Positions 22,620 through 33,447 of a DNA stretch of 64,000 bases are shown here, piece after piece (positions within the stretch are counted from its first letter, which is position 1; each line of letters opens with the position of its first letter). The position numbers were made by a program, and so were the translations under genes. The notes under the pieces are model-generated. The model was not told the DNA's origin. It saw nothing but the letters and a program-made list of their open reading frames with translations, and made no database searches. Source of the DNA: Triticum aestivum. Taxonomy: Eukaryota > Streptophyta > Magnoliopsida > Poales > Poaceae. The DNA lies in assembly GCF_018294505.1 (NCBI RefSeq), contig NC_057814.1, forward strand, positions 35,004,613 to 35,068,612. The letters run 5' to 3'.

Positions 22620-23850
22620 CGTACGTACAGTATATGTACACGTAGAGGCCGGCCGGCAACCTACAGCCGATGGCATCGCCGTCTACCCCATCCGCGTAAT
22701 CCGAGGATCGGATGGGATAAAATACCGTGAAAACCCCGGCCGTCGACGTCTCTTTCCGGCGAGCAAAATCAACCGGCCGCCCAGCCCAGCATTCAGGTAC
22801 GTCGAGGGCCATCAGTCTAACTGAGATTCAGCAATCACCAGTTTCTATATAGGTAAAATAAGAGGAGTTGCCGTCGTATCAAATGATCGTCGGCGGTAAA
22901 ACTCATCATCATGCATTCATGTACTATGCGCGCGCAACGCCCATTAGTTTATGAACGAAAGCGCGCACTGTGAGTCGACACGCGAGTTCGTATTGATTTT
23001 GTTTACATTATTAGATTTCACTGCGCGTCGTCGGTCGAATCCATCCATCAATCTTTCCATCGTCGTTTACTCGATTCCAATTATTTTATCTGATCGATCA
23101 TTGGTAGTAGCTGCATAGTCTTGTTACTCTTGTAGCAACAATACGTAGTAGATAGATGGTTCATGCACGCATCCACGGCCGGACATGACGTAGTTTTTAT
23201 TTTCGAAACGGAGGCAAAAGATTTGTCTCATCTATTAAATAAGGAAGAAGAGAGTTTTTTGAGTGTTACAGAGCCCTCGCAGAAAAAACGGCATGATAAT
23301 TACTCACGTAATACGATAAGCCCTAGGGAGGCAAAAGACATGGCGTAGTGGCAACAGAACGGATCAAGCTCCAGTAGTAGTAGGCTAGTAGGGATGTTTC
23401 AAAAAGCAAGACAAGCAAAAGGGAGGGTGCAGTGTAGTAGGGCCGTTCAGAGGCCAGCGGCAGGAAACATCAATCAAGGCCGGAGTGGCCATATATTAAC
23501 GGCTCGACACAGCTGGCGATTATCATCGTTCATACAGCCAGCCATGACAGCTTGTGACTAATCTCATTATTAATTAATTCCCTACGACTAGCTTAGCTAT
23601 AGTAACATCAGTTTGGTACATGCATCATGCAAATTAGCTGAGGCTAAGCTAGGTTTGATTAGGATGCCTGCCGGCAAAAGCCTCCCCAAGAAGATTGATT
23701 ATCAATTAATTCCTCCAGTACTAACCAAGAGATGGACCGAGACCAGGTTAATTAACATGTAAACGCTTTGCCGGTACCCTAAAAAGGTGATGAACACACA
23801 AGTTAGGGATAAGGAACAAGTTCTTTATCAGCTACTAGAGCAACTGGGCC
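22620..23850. repeat. Low-copy duplicated segment, unit 1, right part
   Basis: Matches 40503-41530 of unit 2 by eye. Landmarks are atgtacacgtag, ctacagccgat, gagtcgacacgc, ggccagcggcagga, catgacagcttgtgactaat, agtttggtacatgcatcatg, gcaaaagcctccccaagaag and tcagctactagagcaact. No conserved ORF is seen; the longest ORFs differ between copies. Confidence 0.8.
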
Positions 23851-24423
23851 GTACATGTTGTTTTAGGGGAACCACGTCTTGTTTAATTAGGGTGGTGGAC
23901 TTAGGACTAGGGCGGAATTGCCCGATTTACAATCGATGTACGTCACATCCCCCACTTGCGACGATCCCGTACACCGTATCACCGTGGGTGCATGTGTACG
24001 TCAGTGTGTGCAATGGAGTTCCAACCAATTGTGACGCCGGTGTCGATCTTCTGGCGATTACAAGCTAGCTATCGCACGGAAAAGATGAATTGGCTGGTGT
24101 TGTGCCGGTAGTGCATGTTCGCCTCCACGGCAACAGCTTGTAAAAATCCCCTCCTCTATTGTCAGCGCCGCCCGCCATAGGCGACCGAGCAAGCTCCTTC
24201 ATCCAACATCGCACTTCCTCCTGCCCCCCTCTGCATCACTGTCAAGTGGGCACCCCGGGCAGTGTTTGTGGAGGCGGCGGCGTGAGCGCACCTGGTTGAA
24301 AGGGGGCAAAGGGCGTTGCACTGTGTGCGATGCATGGAGGTGGAGTTGTGCGTGACCGATGGCATGCAGGGTACACAACACAATACAAATCTCCCGTTTT
24401 CCTTCATTTGCAAGAACGAACTC
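23851..24423. other. Spacer between unit 1 and LINE-1
   Basis: No counterpart in the other units and no recognised gene. The GC-rich part at 24150-24400 has overlapping minus-strand ORFs that I treat as chance. The LINE-1 tail begins at 24424. Confidence 0.4.
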
Positions 24424-24622
24424 TTTTTTTTTTTGGAAAAGGGGTGATTCCCCGGCCTCTGCATCAGGTGGATGCATACGGCCACTTAGATAAATAAAAT
24501 AGGTTCCACAATGTCGGAAAAGTCGTAAAAGAAAACTACGTCGAGCTCACATAGACGTCGACACGAAAATACAAAAAAGGCCATAAAGCCACAACCGGCT
24601 GGCAGAAAACTAGGTATGGAAA

Positions 24623-27600
24623 CTAATTGCCAATCCTATTACATGACCGCCATCCAAACCGGTTGAATATATCCCGCGCTACCATCTCCCACCGGACAGA
24701 TCCAGTAACCAAACGCTCCCTGGCCTCCGTCGGAGTGGGTAGGGACCACATACGGATCAACGCCGTAGCTCGGAATACAACCTGCAAAAAATGAATAGTA
24801 GTTATTCTGTTAAAAGCCAAATCATTTCTGCAGTTCCAAATTGCCCATAACAACGCACAAACTCCTACACGAATGTGTCTAGCTGTACCGGACTCTATCC
24901 CATCCAGCTACGTTCCAAATAACGACCCGACCGAACTTGGAGGAGTAATGTTAAAAGCAATTTGCACTGAGCGCCACAAGATTTTTGCCAACGGGCACTC
25001 AAAGAATAGATGTTTAATGGTTTCATCCCGATCACAGAAACTACACCTAGTAGATCCTGTCCAATTACGCTTAACCAAGTTGTCCTTTGTTAAAATGACC
25101 CGTTTATAGACAAACCACATAAACACTTTGATTTTCAAAGGAACTTTAACTTTCCAAACATGTTTGGAATTGGGAATGACACTCGAGTTAATAACATCGA
25201 TGTACATCGATTTAACGGTAAAATGTCCAGACCTAGTAAGCTTCCAACACAACTGATCGGGCTGATGTTGTAGCTGAACGTCCATCAGTCTACGCACCAG
25301 ATGAAGCCAGGCTTCCCATCTATTACCAACAAGCACCCTCCTAAACTGAATATTAAGGGGTGTGGCCTGCATAATCGTTGCCACAAGCGCATCACGGCGA
25401 TGCACAATACGATACAGAGTTGGGTACTGTAACGCCAACGGAGTCTCACCAAGCCAGGTGTCCTCCCAGAAGCGAGTATCATTACCATCGCCGACTATAA
25501 ACTTTGTTCTATTAAAGAAGGCTGTCTTAACTCTCATAAGCCCCTTCCAAAATGGCGAATTAGTTGGTCGCATTGTCACCTGTGACAAAGTTTTGGATTG
25601 CAAATACTTGTTACGAAGTATCTGTGCCCAAGTCGCATCATTCCCATCTGATAACTTATATAGCCACTTACTAAGCAGGCATCTATTCTTTATCTCAAGG
25701 TTCTCAATACCCAACCCCCCCTGATCCTTGGGACGACAAATAATATCCCACTTGGCGAGTCTATACTTTCTTTTTAGATCGTCACTCTGCCAAAAAAATC
25801 TTGACCGATAAAAGTCCAGCCGTTTCCTAACCCCAACTGGAACCTCAAAGAAAGATAGTAGGAACATCAGCAAACTTGTGAGCACCGAATTAATAAGAAT
25901 CAACCGGCCTCCATAAGACAGAAGTTTGCCCTTCCAACAACTAAGTTTCTTTTCGAACCGATCTTCGATACATTTCCATTCTCTGTTCGTGAGCTTACGA
26001 TGATGAATGTGTATACCTAGGTAAGTAAAAGGTAAAACCCCTAATTCACAACCAAACAATTGCCTATAAGCCTCTTGTTCCTCCTTGGCTCGACCAAAGC
26101 AGAACAACTCGCTTTTATGAAAGTTAATCTTTAAACCGGACAATTGTTCAAATAAGCACAACACCAGCTTCATGTTTCTCGCTTTTGCCAAGTCATGCTC
26201 CATAAAGATGATTGTATCATCAGCGTATTGCAAAATGGACACACCCCCATCAACTAGGTTAGGCACCAAGCCACCTACCTGACCGGCGTTCTTTGCCCTA
26301 CCTATGAGAATAGCCAACATATCAACTACAATGTTGAACAATATAGGGGACATTGGATCTCCTTGTCTCAGGCCTTTGTGTGTCTGAAAATAATGACCTA
26401 TATCCTCATTGACTTTAATTCCAACACTACCTTTTTGCGTAAAGGATTCTACCTGGCGTCTCCAGGCCTCATCAAAACCCTTCATACGTAAAGCCTGTTG
26501 AAGGAAAGGCCATTTGACTTTGTCATACGCTTTTTCGAAATCCATTTTGAAAACAACCCCATCCAGCTTTTTCGTCTGGATTTCATGGAGTGTTTCATGT
26601 AAGACCACAACACCCTCAAGAATGTTCCTGTCCGGCATGAAAGCCGTTTGGGTAGGCTGCACAACGTCATGCGCGATCTGTGAGAGCCTATTGGTCCCGA
26701 CCTTGGTGAAAATTTTGAAGCTAACATTAAGAAGACAGATTGGCCTGAATTGCTCAATTCTCACTGCCTCTGCTTTCTTAGGAAGAAGGGTGATCGTTCC
26801 AAAATTTAGCTGAAAAAGATGAAGCTGCCCAGCAAACAGATCATGGAACAAAGGCAACAAATCTCCTTTAATAATAAACCAGCATTTCTTATAGAACTCC
26901 GCTGGAAATCCATCTGGGCCAGGCGCTTTGTTAGTTTCCATTTGTGAGACGGCATCAAATACCTCTTTCTCGGTAAAAGGAGCCGTCAGAACATCATTCT
27001 CCACAACTGTGAGCTGAGGAACATCCTCAACCCTGGACTCATCCAGAGACACACAGTTATTGTCTGGAGGACCAAACAACTGCTTATAGAATTCAGTAAT
27101 GTACAATTTTAGGTTCTCCTGTCCTACAATTGTACCCTCATCTTGCTCAAGCTGAAAGATCCTCTTCTTTCGATGCTTACCATTAGCAATCATATGAAAA
27201 AATTCAGTGTTCGCGTCCCCCTGGACTACTCTCCGGACCTTGGCCCGCAACGCCCACTTCAACTCTTCTTCCCTAAGAAGTTCCTTCAGCCTCAATTCCG
27301 CGTCCATCTTGGCTTGAAGCTCCGCTACTGGCAGAAGCGTGGTTTCTGCCTTTACATCTAGGGATTGAATAAGGGAGAGGAGCCTTTCCTTTTCAACCTT
27401 ATAAATCCCGCTAAGATGCTTAGCCCATCCACGCAGGACACTCCTCAAGTGCCTGATCTTATTCTGCCATCGCTGGAGCGCAGTCTTGCCTCCTGAATCC
27501 TTAGCCCACTCTCTAGCCACAAGATCAAAGAAGCCTTCACGCTCAAACCACGCCATCTCAAAGGAGAACACATTCTTATTCCCCAAGTGGGAGGGCTGAC

Positions 27601-28297
27601 CAGAGTCCACAAATAGCGGCGTGTGGTCGGAAATACCACGGGATAAGGCCTGAACTGTTACTAGAGGAAACTTCTGCTCCCAATCGACACTAGCCAACAC
27701 ACGGTCCAACTTCTCATACGTCGGAATTGGCAGCGCATTAGCCCAGGTGAATTTTCCGCCCGAGAGCTCAATTTCTCTCAGGTTCAAACTCTCAATGATA
27801 GTATTAAACATGAACGACCATCTGCCGTCAAAGTTATCGTTGTTCTTATCCTCACGCCTCCTAATAATATTGAAATCACCCCCCACCAGGTACGGCAGTT
27901 GCTCGGAACCACACATCCGAACTAGATCAGCCAAGAAATCGGGCTTGAGCTCAGGCTGCGCAGCCCCATAAACCGCAACCAAAGCCCAGTTAAACCCATC
28001 TTCCTTCGACCGCACCCGGAACTTGACTGCAAAGTCTCCCATAACCACACCGCGAACCTCAAGCGTCTCGCACCTAACGCCAAGTAAGATTCCACCTGAT
28101 CGCCCTCTCGGCGGCAAGCAATGCCAATCAAATGCAATACCCCCCGACAAAGAATTTAGAAACTGAGGTGCAAAATTATCTCTCCCCGTCTCCAAAAGAG
28201 CGATAAAATCTAAGCGATGTTCGACAGACGCCTCAGCAAGAAACCTTCTTTTAGCCAAGTCTCTCAGACCTCTGCTATTCCAAAAGATTCCTTTCGT
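24623..28297 (-). pseudogene. LINE-1 ORF2: endonuclease, reverse transcriptase, zf-RVT
   Basis: The frame runs from codon 28297-28295, which is ACG where LINE-2 has ATG (KGIFWNSRGL follows). It has an AP-endonuclease domain with LVGGDFNIIRRREDKNNDN and SDHTPL, then the RT domain with NKAPGPDGFPAEFYK, FRPICLLNVSFKIFTKV, GLRQGDPMSP and LQYADDTIIFMEHD (YADD codons at 26227-26216). The C-terminal zf-RVT domain carries CSFCDRDETIKHLFFECP. A TAG at about 24910 replaces the Trp codon of LINE-2 in FGTWLNG. The remainder (LLWAIWNCRND to SCNRIGN) continues in frame to 24623. Total ~1225 codons. Start loss plus one stop make it a recent pseudogene; the catalytic motifs are intact. Confidence 0.9.
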
Positions 28298-31200
28298 AGT
28301 TCATCGTAGAATTTTTTTGCCGAACGCAACCTAGCACTCCTACGCACTGCGGATACCAGGTATACCTTCCGTTTCCACTTGCGCTTTGGAATAGCTTGAC
28401 TCTGCAACTGGTCCTCATGCCCAGTGTCAGAGGGGCTTGCCAAGCTTATCTCAGTAGAGACATCCTCTACCCCCGCCTCAGAACTAGAAGGCAACAGATC
28501 CTCACATAAATTGTCAAGCACCCTGACCCCAAGCGCATCAACCTCCGAATCACACATGGGTTTAACAACCACAATATTGCGAATCATCTCTAAGGCCCGC
28601 TCAGCCTCTAGGTCAAGTAGGTCATTAATAGAATTAGTAGTTTCATTTTCATTACTACCAAGAGAAATTCCTAATTGATTTGCATTATCAAGAATCTCAT
28701 CATTTGAAAAATGCAAAATGGAATTGGAAATATTGACCGACATACCAGTAGTGACTTCAACATCACGGAGCTTGGCCGCCCTCATAGCGCACCGTTGCTG
28801 GATGTCATCCACCTCCGGATGTGCCTGGAGACGGGCACTCACCCGGCGCCCCTCAGACATGGGGTCCTGAATCCCGCCAAACGCAATCACCTCCTCCCGA
28901 GAGATCCCGGATGGGGTACGGCCTCCTGCCGCACCCGAACCCGCAGACCGAGCGACCTGCCTGGGCCCCCCCGCGGTCGCGCCAGTGGGAGGAAAGGACG
29001 CCTGGCACGCCCCACCAGACGAGGGCATCACCGATGGTGGTGGAGACATAGCCAGGACCTCCCGCCCTGGCTCCCCAACCTGCACCGGAGAGGCCGCCAC
29101 CATAGGAGAAAGCTCCGAGGCCACCTGCCCCGAGCCCACTCCCGAAAGCGAAATCGACACCGTCCGAGAAGAAATCGCAACGGGGGAGGAAGTATCCGAG
29201 TCCTCCTGACCCAGACCTCTTCCTAGCGTAGAAGAGGACACTGGAGCCACCTGCCCCGCATCCCCGTCCTCCGCACAAACAGAACCTGAGACCGCCTGGC
29301 CTATGGCTCCTCCCTGCACACGGGACCCGGTAGGCTGCGGCATCTCCAGATGGGGAACCATGCGCTGACCAGAAGAGGGAGTGGCCACCGGCCGACTCAC
29401 CTCCTCCGCCCCCCTGACCACAAGTGATGAAGCCCCGAGATCCCCAGAACCCGAGTCCAGAGCACCCATAAAATCCAACGCAGGCAAAGCGAGCTCAAAG
29501 GCCTCCTCGGACTCCACCCGGTCGCTCCACAACCTCGGCGGTGCAGAAAAAGGCTCGAAAGATCCAAATCTCAACGACTTCGAAGGCACCGAGGAGGGCT
29601 GGGCCGCTCCAACCCCGGTCGTCTCGGTCTCAGACCCCGGCCCCATGGACAACTGTCGTCCAGAGTCCTCAACCGGCGGTTCCTGAACTCCCGCATCACC
29701 GTCACCCTCATGCATATCAACGTCAGACGCGTGATCCGGCGCAGACAGCAGGCTCTCGTCCTCAAACTCAATAACCAGGTTATAAATCTTGCCTCGGTAA
29801 GCCCACTTAACCACTTCCGGCACATACTCAACATTCAGTATACTGACCAGCACTCGAGCAATCCCATGAGCTCTGGTGAAAATCATGTCCACACGCTCAG
29901 GCTTCCCCAACAGAATGCCCAAACTGGCGACAACCCGAGCATCCTGCAGCGGCGAGGAAGGTGCCCCGGAAAAGCGTAGCCACGCTTGCGTCAGCGGTAC
30001 ACCCTGAGGCTCAACAATCTGCCATTCCTGAAACTCAAGGATTCCATCAGTACCCGGCACCTTACACATCCCAAAACTCAGCAATCGCTGCAAGTCCTCC
30101 ACAGACGGGCACTCGACCCTGAACATCTTATCAGCAAGCCCGACAAGGTCCCACTGGAAATCCCCAGGAGCCAACTCTCGAAGCCTCTGCACTATCTGTG
30201 GCTCAGACACCTCCCCTCTGGTCACCTTGACAATCCCCGTGGTCATACTCGGAGACTCGGCAGGCACCTCATGCTCTGTCGGAGACTAAAAAAAGTTAGC
30301 TCAACACAGTAAACTACATACATCTTAAGTGAAGGTGCCTGATCACGCAGTAACGGACAATCCCCATATTCATGAGCCAGTTTACCACAGGTATCACATA
30401 ACCACGCCACACACTCGGCAATGAAGTGACCCTTATCTCCGCAACGATAGCAAAGCATCTTTTCTTTCCTACGCGCCCACTTGGACGCTCGATCAGACTC
30501 AGCCCTGTCTATAATCTCCGCAGACACATCAGACATAACCTCAGGAATCGGAGCAGAAGCAAGAGCCGTCACTACCTCCATAGCATGATCGGACAACACA
30601 GGCTCTTCTGCCACCCCGCTATCAGTCATCTGCTTGACAACGACCGGTGGTGGCGGTGGTCGTGGACGGTATCGGCCTCCTCGCCCGCCCCGACCACCAC
30701 GATGGCCACGGTAACCTCCTCGTTGCCGATGACCCGGATCCGAAGACCCCTCAACGAAGCCCCCGGCAGGCCCCAAGAACGGCCTCTCAATCGAGCCATC
30801 ACTTTGCCATGCATAGCCACGGCCGCCTCCCGTGGACGAAGAGCCACGGTGCTGGCCAGCTCCGTAGGCATCGTAGCCGTCGTCCCCCCACTGACCCCGG
30901 GGCGCAGTATCAGCACCGTTGGTCTGCGACGACTGAGACGGACGAGCAACGACGTGTGGAGGGGGAGCCGGTCTAGGCGTCGGACCCGACGGTGCGGAGG
31001 CCCCTGGTGGCGCGGCCCCCCTGCCCGCAACTACGACCGCAGCAGCGCCAGGAGCCACTGACCTAGGGCCGGATCCCGGTCCACCACGACCACCCGACGG
31101 CACCGCCGGTGCCGGCGGCCTCCCCACGGGCGTCCCGACAGCCACACGCGCTGCATCCGGTCTTCCCGACCCGCGACCCGCTGCGGACTTGGGCATCGGC

Positions 31201-31376
31201 AGGCCACCACGACCAGCGGCCGACTCCGGAGGTGGCAGCGTGCCCCGGCCATTGCCTTGGCCCGGCGGCTGCGCGCCCCTGCTGTTGCCTTGCGGCGGCG
31301 TGACCACGGCAGCCCGCCCCGCCCCGCTGGGCGCAGGCGGCCGCCTAGGAGGAGGCGCGCCTCCAGTGCCCCCCAT
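28264..31376 (-). pseudogene. LINE-1 ORF1 with tandem CCHC zinc knuckles
   Basis: I place the start at ATG 31376-31374 in the context gcgccATGg. A TAGGGTTT leader motif lies about 75 bp upstream (31447-31458 region). The N-terminal 300 residues are Gly/Pro/Arg-rich. Two knuckles follow at about 30460-30375, CYRCGDKGHFIAEC and CDTCGKLAHEYGDC. One base is missing after the VELTFF coding run near 30290, shifting the frame relative to LINE-2. The rest (GIVKVTRGEVSEPQIVQRLR, LAPGDFQWDLV and so on) is open to 28264. The original stop, TGA in LINE-2, is changed to CGA at 28296-28294, so the frame adds about a dozen residues. Such ORF1 proteins bind element RNA. Confidence 0.8.
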
Positions 31377-31622
31377 GGCGCCGAGAGGAGGGATGCGTCG
31401 AGCTCGACCAGGTCCAGCCGTGCGAAGGGACGGCGAGCGGCGACGGAAAACCCTAGGGCACGACGCTCGCACAAACGAAGACGAACGACTCGTGCATGCA
31501 CTCCTGTCCCCAGTATCGATCGGAACCACGACCGACTGGGCCTCATACCCAGCACACCGTGGCCCAAACGAAGTCACCGGCCCAAGTGGAAGCAGTTCTG
31601 CCTGAACCGCAGCCGATTCGCA

Positions 31623-32188
31623 CTAGGCCTCATACCCAGCCGAAGTCGGCCCAGAAGCCACGGGCGGCCCATCCGCGCCTAACAGAAGATTCAAACGCTG
31701 CTCCCTAGCGGCGGCGATCCCGAGCGACGCCGCCGGCGCCGCCAGCTTCCGGCCGGCCGCCGCCGCCGTCCGTTTCTTATTCTTCCGGCGAGTGGGCACC
31801 ACATTCCAATCCGAACCGAGATAATCGCCAAACGTAAGGGTCGGAAGACGTACCTTTGGAAGAGGACCACGCCATGGCCGGATCGCCGTCGCCGCCGTCC
31901 TCCGGTGCACGACGCGCCGAACGATCTCGATCCTCTCCGTCTTCTCCAGTCCAGTTCTCGCCGGATCGTCCTCCGGGATCGCCTCATCTACCAACAGCGC
32001 AACTTCATCCTCAGAATATCCATTCGTGAACGCCTCGCAAATGTGATCTGAAGGCGAAGGTGATGCCGTCTCCGGCGAGCCGGCGACCAGATGCCGGCCA
32101 CCGTCTGCGTCCTCCTCCTCGTCACTCTCCACTAGCGCCCAGAACTGTCCTCCGACTCGCCAGTCGCCGCCGGCGCTACTCTACCAAC
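31623..32188 (-). CDS. LINE-1 upstream ORF ('ORF0'), 5' truncated
   Basis: Open frame of about 188 codons with DWRVGGQFWALVESDEEED near the start, WRGPLPKVRLPTLTFGDY in the middle and EQRLNLLLGADGP near the end. It stops at TAG 31625-31623 directly after GYEA. A related ORF in LINE-3 has FGSRFWVLAD, MGPLPKVSMSQITLSDYF and RLNQLLGLCGP and stops right after YEAQ, so this stop is probably natural. No ATG is visible at the 5' end. The alternative is that it is the N-terminus of ORF1 read through a TAG: the downstream frame is the same and stays open. Function unknown. Confidence 0.6.
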
Positions 32189-32404
32189 ATAAACTCTCGC
32201 TTGGAGATAATTCATCTAAACATGACCGGTGCAGGACTAACAAATCGAAGAGCATATATGTCTATAAATTATGTAGCAAAGAACTCATATGAATCCATGA
32301 ATGCAACACATATAGATCTGATCATAAAGTGGTAATTCATCACATCGCAACAAACACACCATAAAGATTATATCTGATGGATCATAATTATGTAGAGCAG
32401 CTTA
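32189..32404. other. AT-rich spacer between LINE-1 and unit 2
   Basis: Contains ggagataattcatctaaaca, cgcaacaaacacaccataaa and atctgatggatcataat phrases that look like decayed retrotransposon leader sequence, but I cannot assign it. No gene seen. Confidence 0.3.
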
Positions 32405-33240
32405 TGTGATTTAGGGTAAACTTACTAAATCATGGCTATAATAAAAGTTCGTTATGCATGTGCTAACAGGTGGTTCGTGAATGGTAGAAGCACTCAGCTT
32501 TGATCATTAACAAGGTGGAGCAACTTTTCATTAAGTGGAGCGAGCTATATGCATGATAAAGCCTACTCTTAGCATATGATCTCTTTTTGGTTGTGTTAAC
32601 ATCAGATCTTTAGGGAAGGCACTTCCTCCATAGGGTTGATTTAATTTGGTGCTGAAAACTGCATATATACTTCCTTGACGTGAAAGGGCCATGCGTGTTG
32701 CTAAAATAAACCAAATTTGTTACTCCTCCATGGTTGCTGTGGGCACTCTATTGTCACTAGCGGTTGCCGACTTAGCCATATATGTCACATACAGGGACAT
32801 TTTGATATATTGGTATGGGCTCTCCTTGTACCTTTTCTGTTATGCTAGTATCATGCTATTGCTTAGCTAGGGCAAGATTGCATGCATCTTCTCCATGAAT
32901 GACTTTGGTTACTTGTCGCAGTCTAGTTTCCATATGATGGCTGCCTTGATCTGCACTGTTGCCATGTTCCCCAATCCTCTTCAGCTGCATTTGCAGTGGA
33001 GTTGGACTCGGTCCGACGAGCCCCGAGCTGCAACTTGGACAATCTTGTAATCTTCTGAGTTGTGATGTAGGCTACTGCCACTTTGCTTGCTCCTGTCAAG
33101 CCTGATGCGGTGCAAGCTGTCTGATTGACAGCAAGGAAAAAAGCGACGCATTTGCAACCTTTTTTGCATGTGATTGAATGATGGACATGGATTAGGAGTG
33201 GCTACGGTGTTCCAGAATCTCGTTCCTAAATCCCTCAGGT
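32405..33240. repeat. Low-copy duplicated segment, unit 2, left part
   Basis: Aligns with 10405-11270 and 41625-42480. It stops at ccctcaggt, where the LINE-2 tail begins; the next ~0.9-1.1 kb present in units 1 and 3 is absent from unit 2. Confidence 0.82.
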
Positions 33241-33447
33241 TTTTTTCCGAAAAGGGGGCTCCCCAGCCTCTGCATTAGAGTGATGCATACGGCCATCTTA
33301 TTAACCAAATAAACAGGTTCCAACAAGGTTCCAAAGTCTCCAACTGACAAAACAAAAAGGAAAGCTCACACAGAGCTAAAAGGGCTAGAAACACCAACTA
33401 GCCAAGAAAAGATGCCACAACCGGCTAGCTAAAGATAGATAGGTAAA

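Larger units (their letters stand above)
24424..32188 (-). mobile_element. LINE-1: long non-LTR retrotransposon, nearly complete
   Basis: The minus-strand element ends at its 3' side in a poly(A) tail, seen as T11 at 24424-24434, and extends to about 32188 (7.8 kb). Reading leftwards: an upstream ORF ('ORF0', to 31623), a zinc-knuckle ORF1, and ORF2 with endonuclease, RT (YADD) and a C-terminal zinc-binding zf-RVT domain. The 3' UTR is 24435-24622. The 5' end lacks a start codon for ORF0, so the copy is slightly 5' truncated. Possible target-site remains (aactct at both sides) are too short to trust. It lies between duplicated units 1 and 2. Confidence 0.9.

Noticed and set aside
24162..24485. 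Minus-strand ORFs of 92-107 codons next to the LINE-1 tail
   Set aside because: They run through the poly(T) tail of LINE-1 and have no recognisable content.
28424..31708. Plus-strand Pro/Arg-rich ORFs opposite LINE-1 ORF1
   Set aside because: Caused by the GC-rich coding of the opposite strand; they are not conserved opposite LINE-2.
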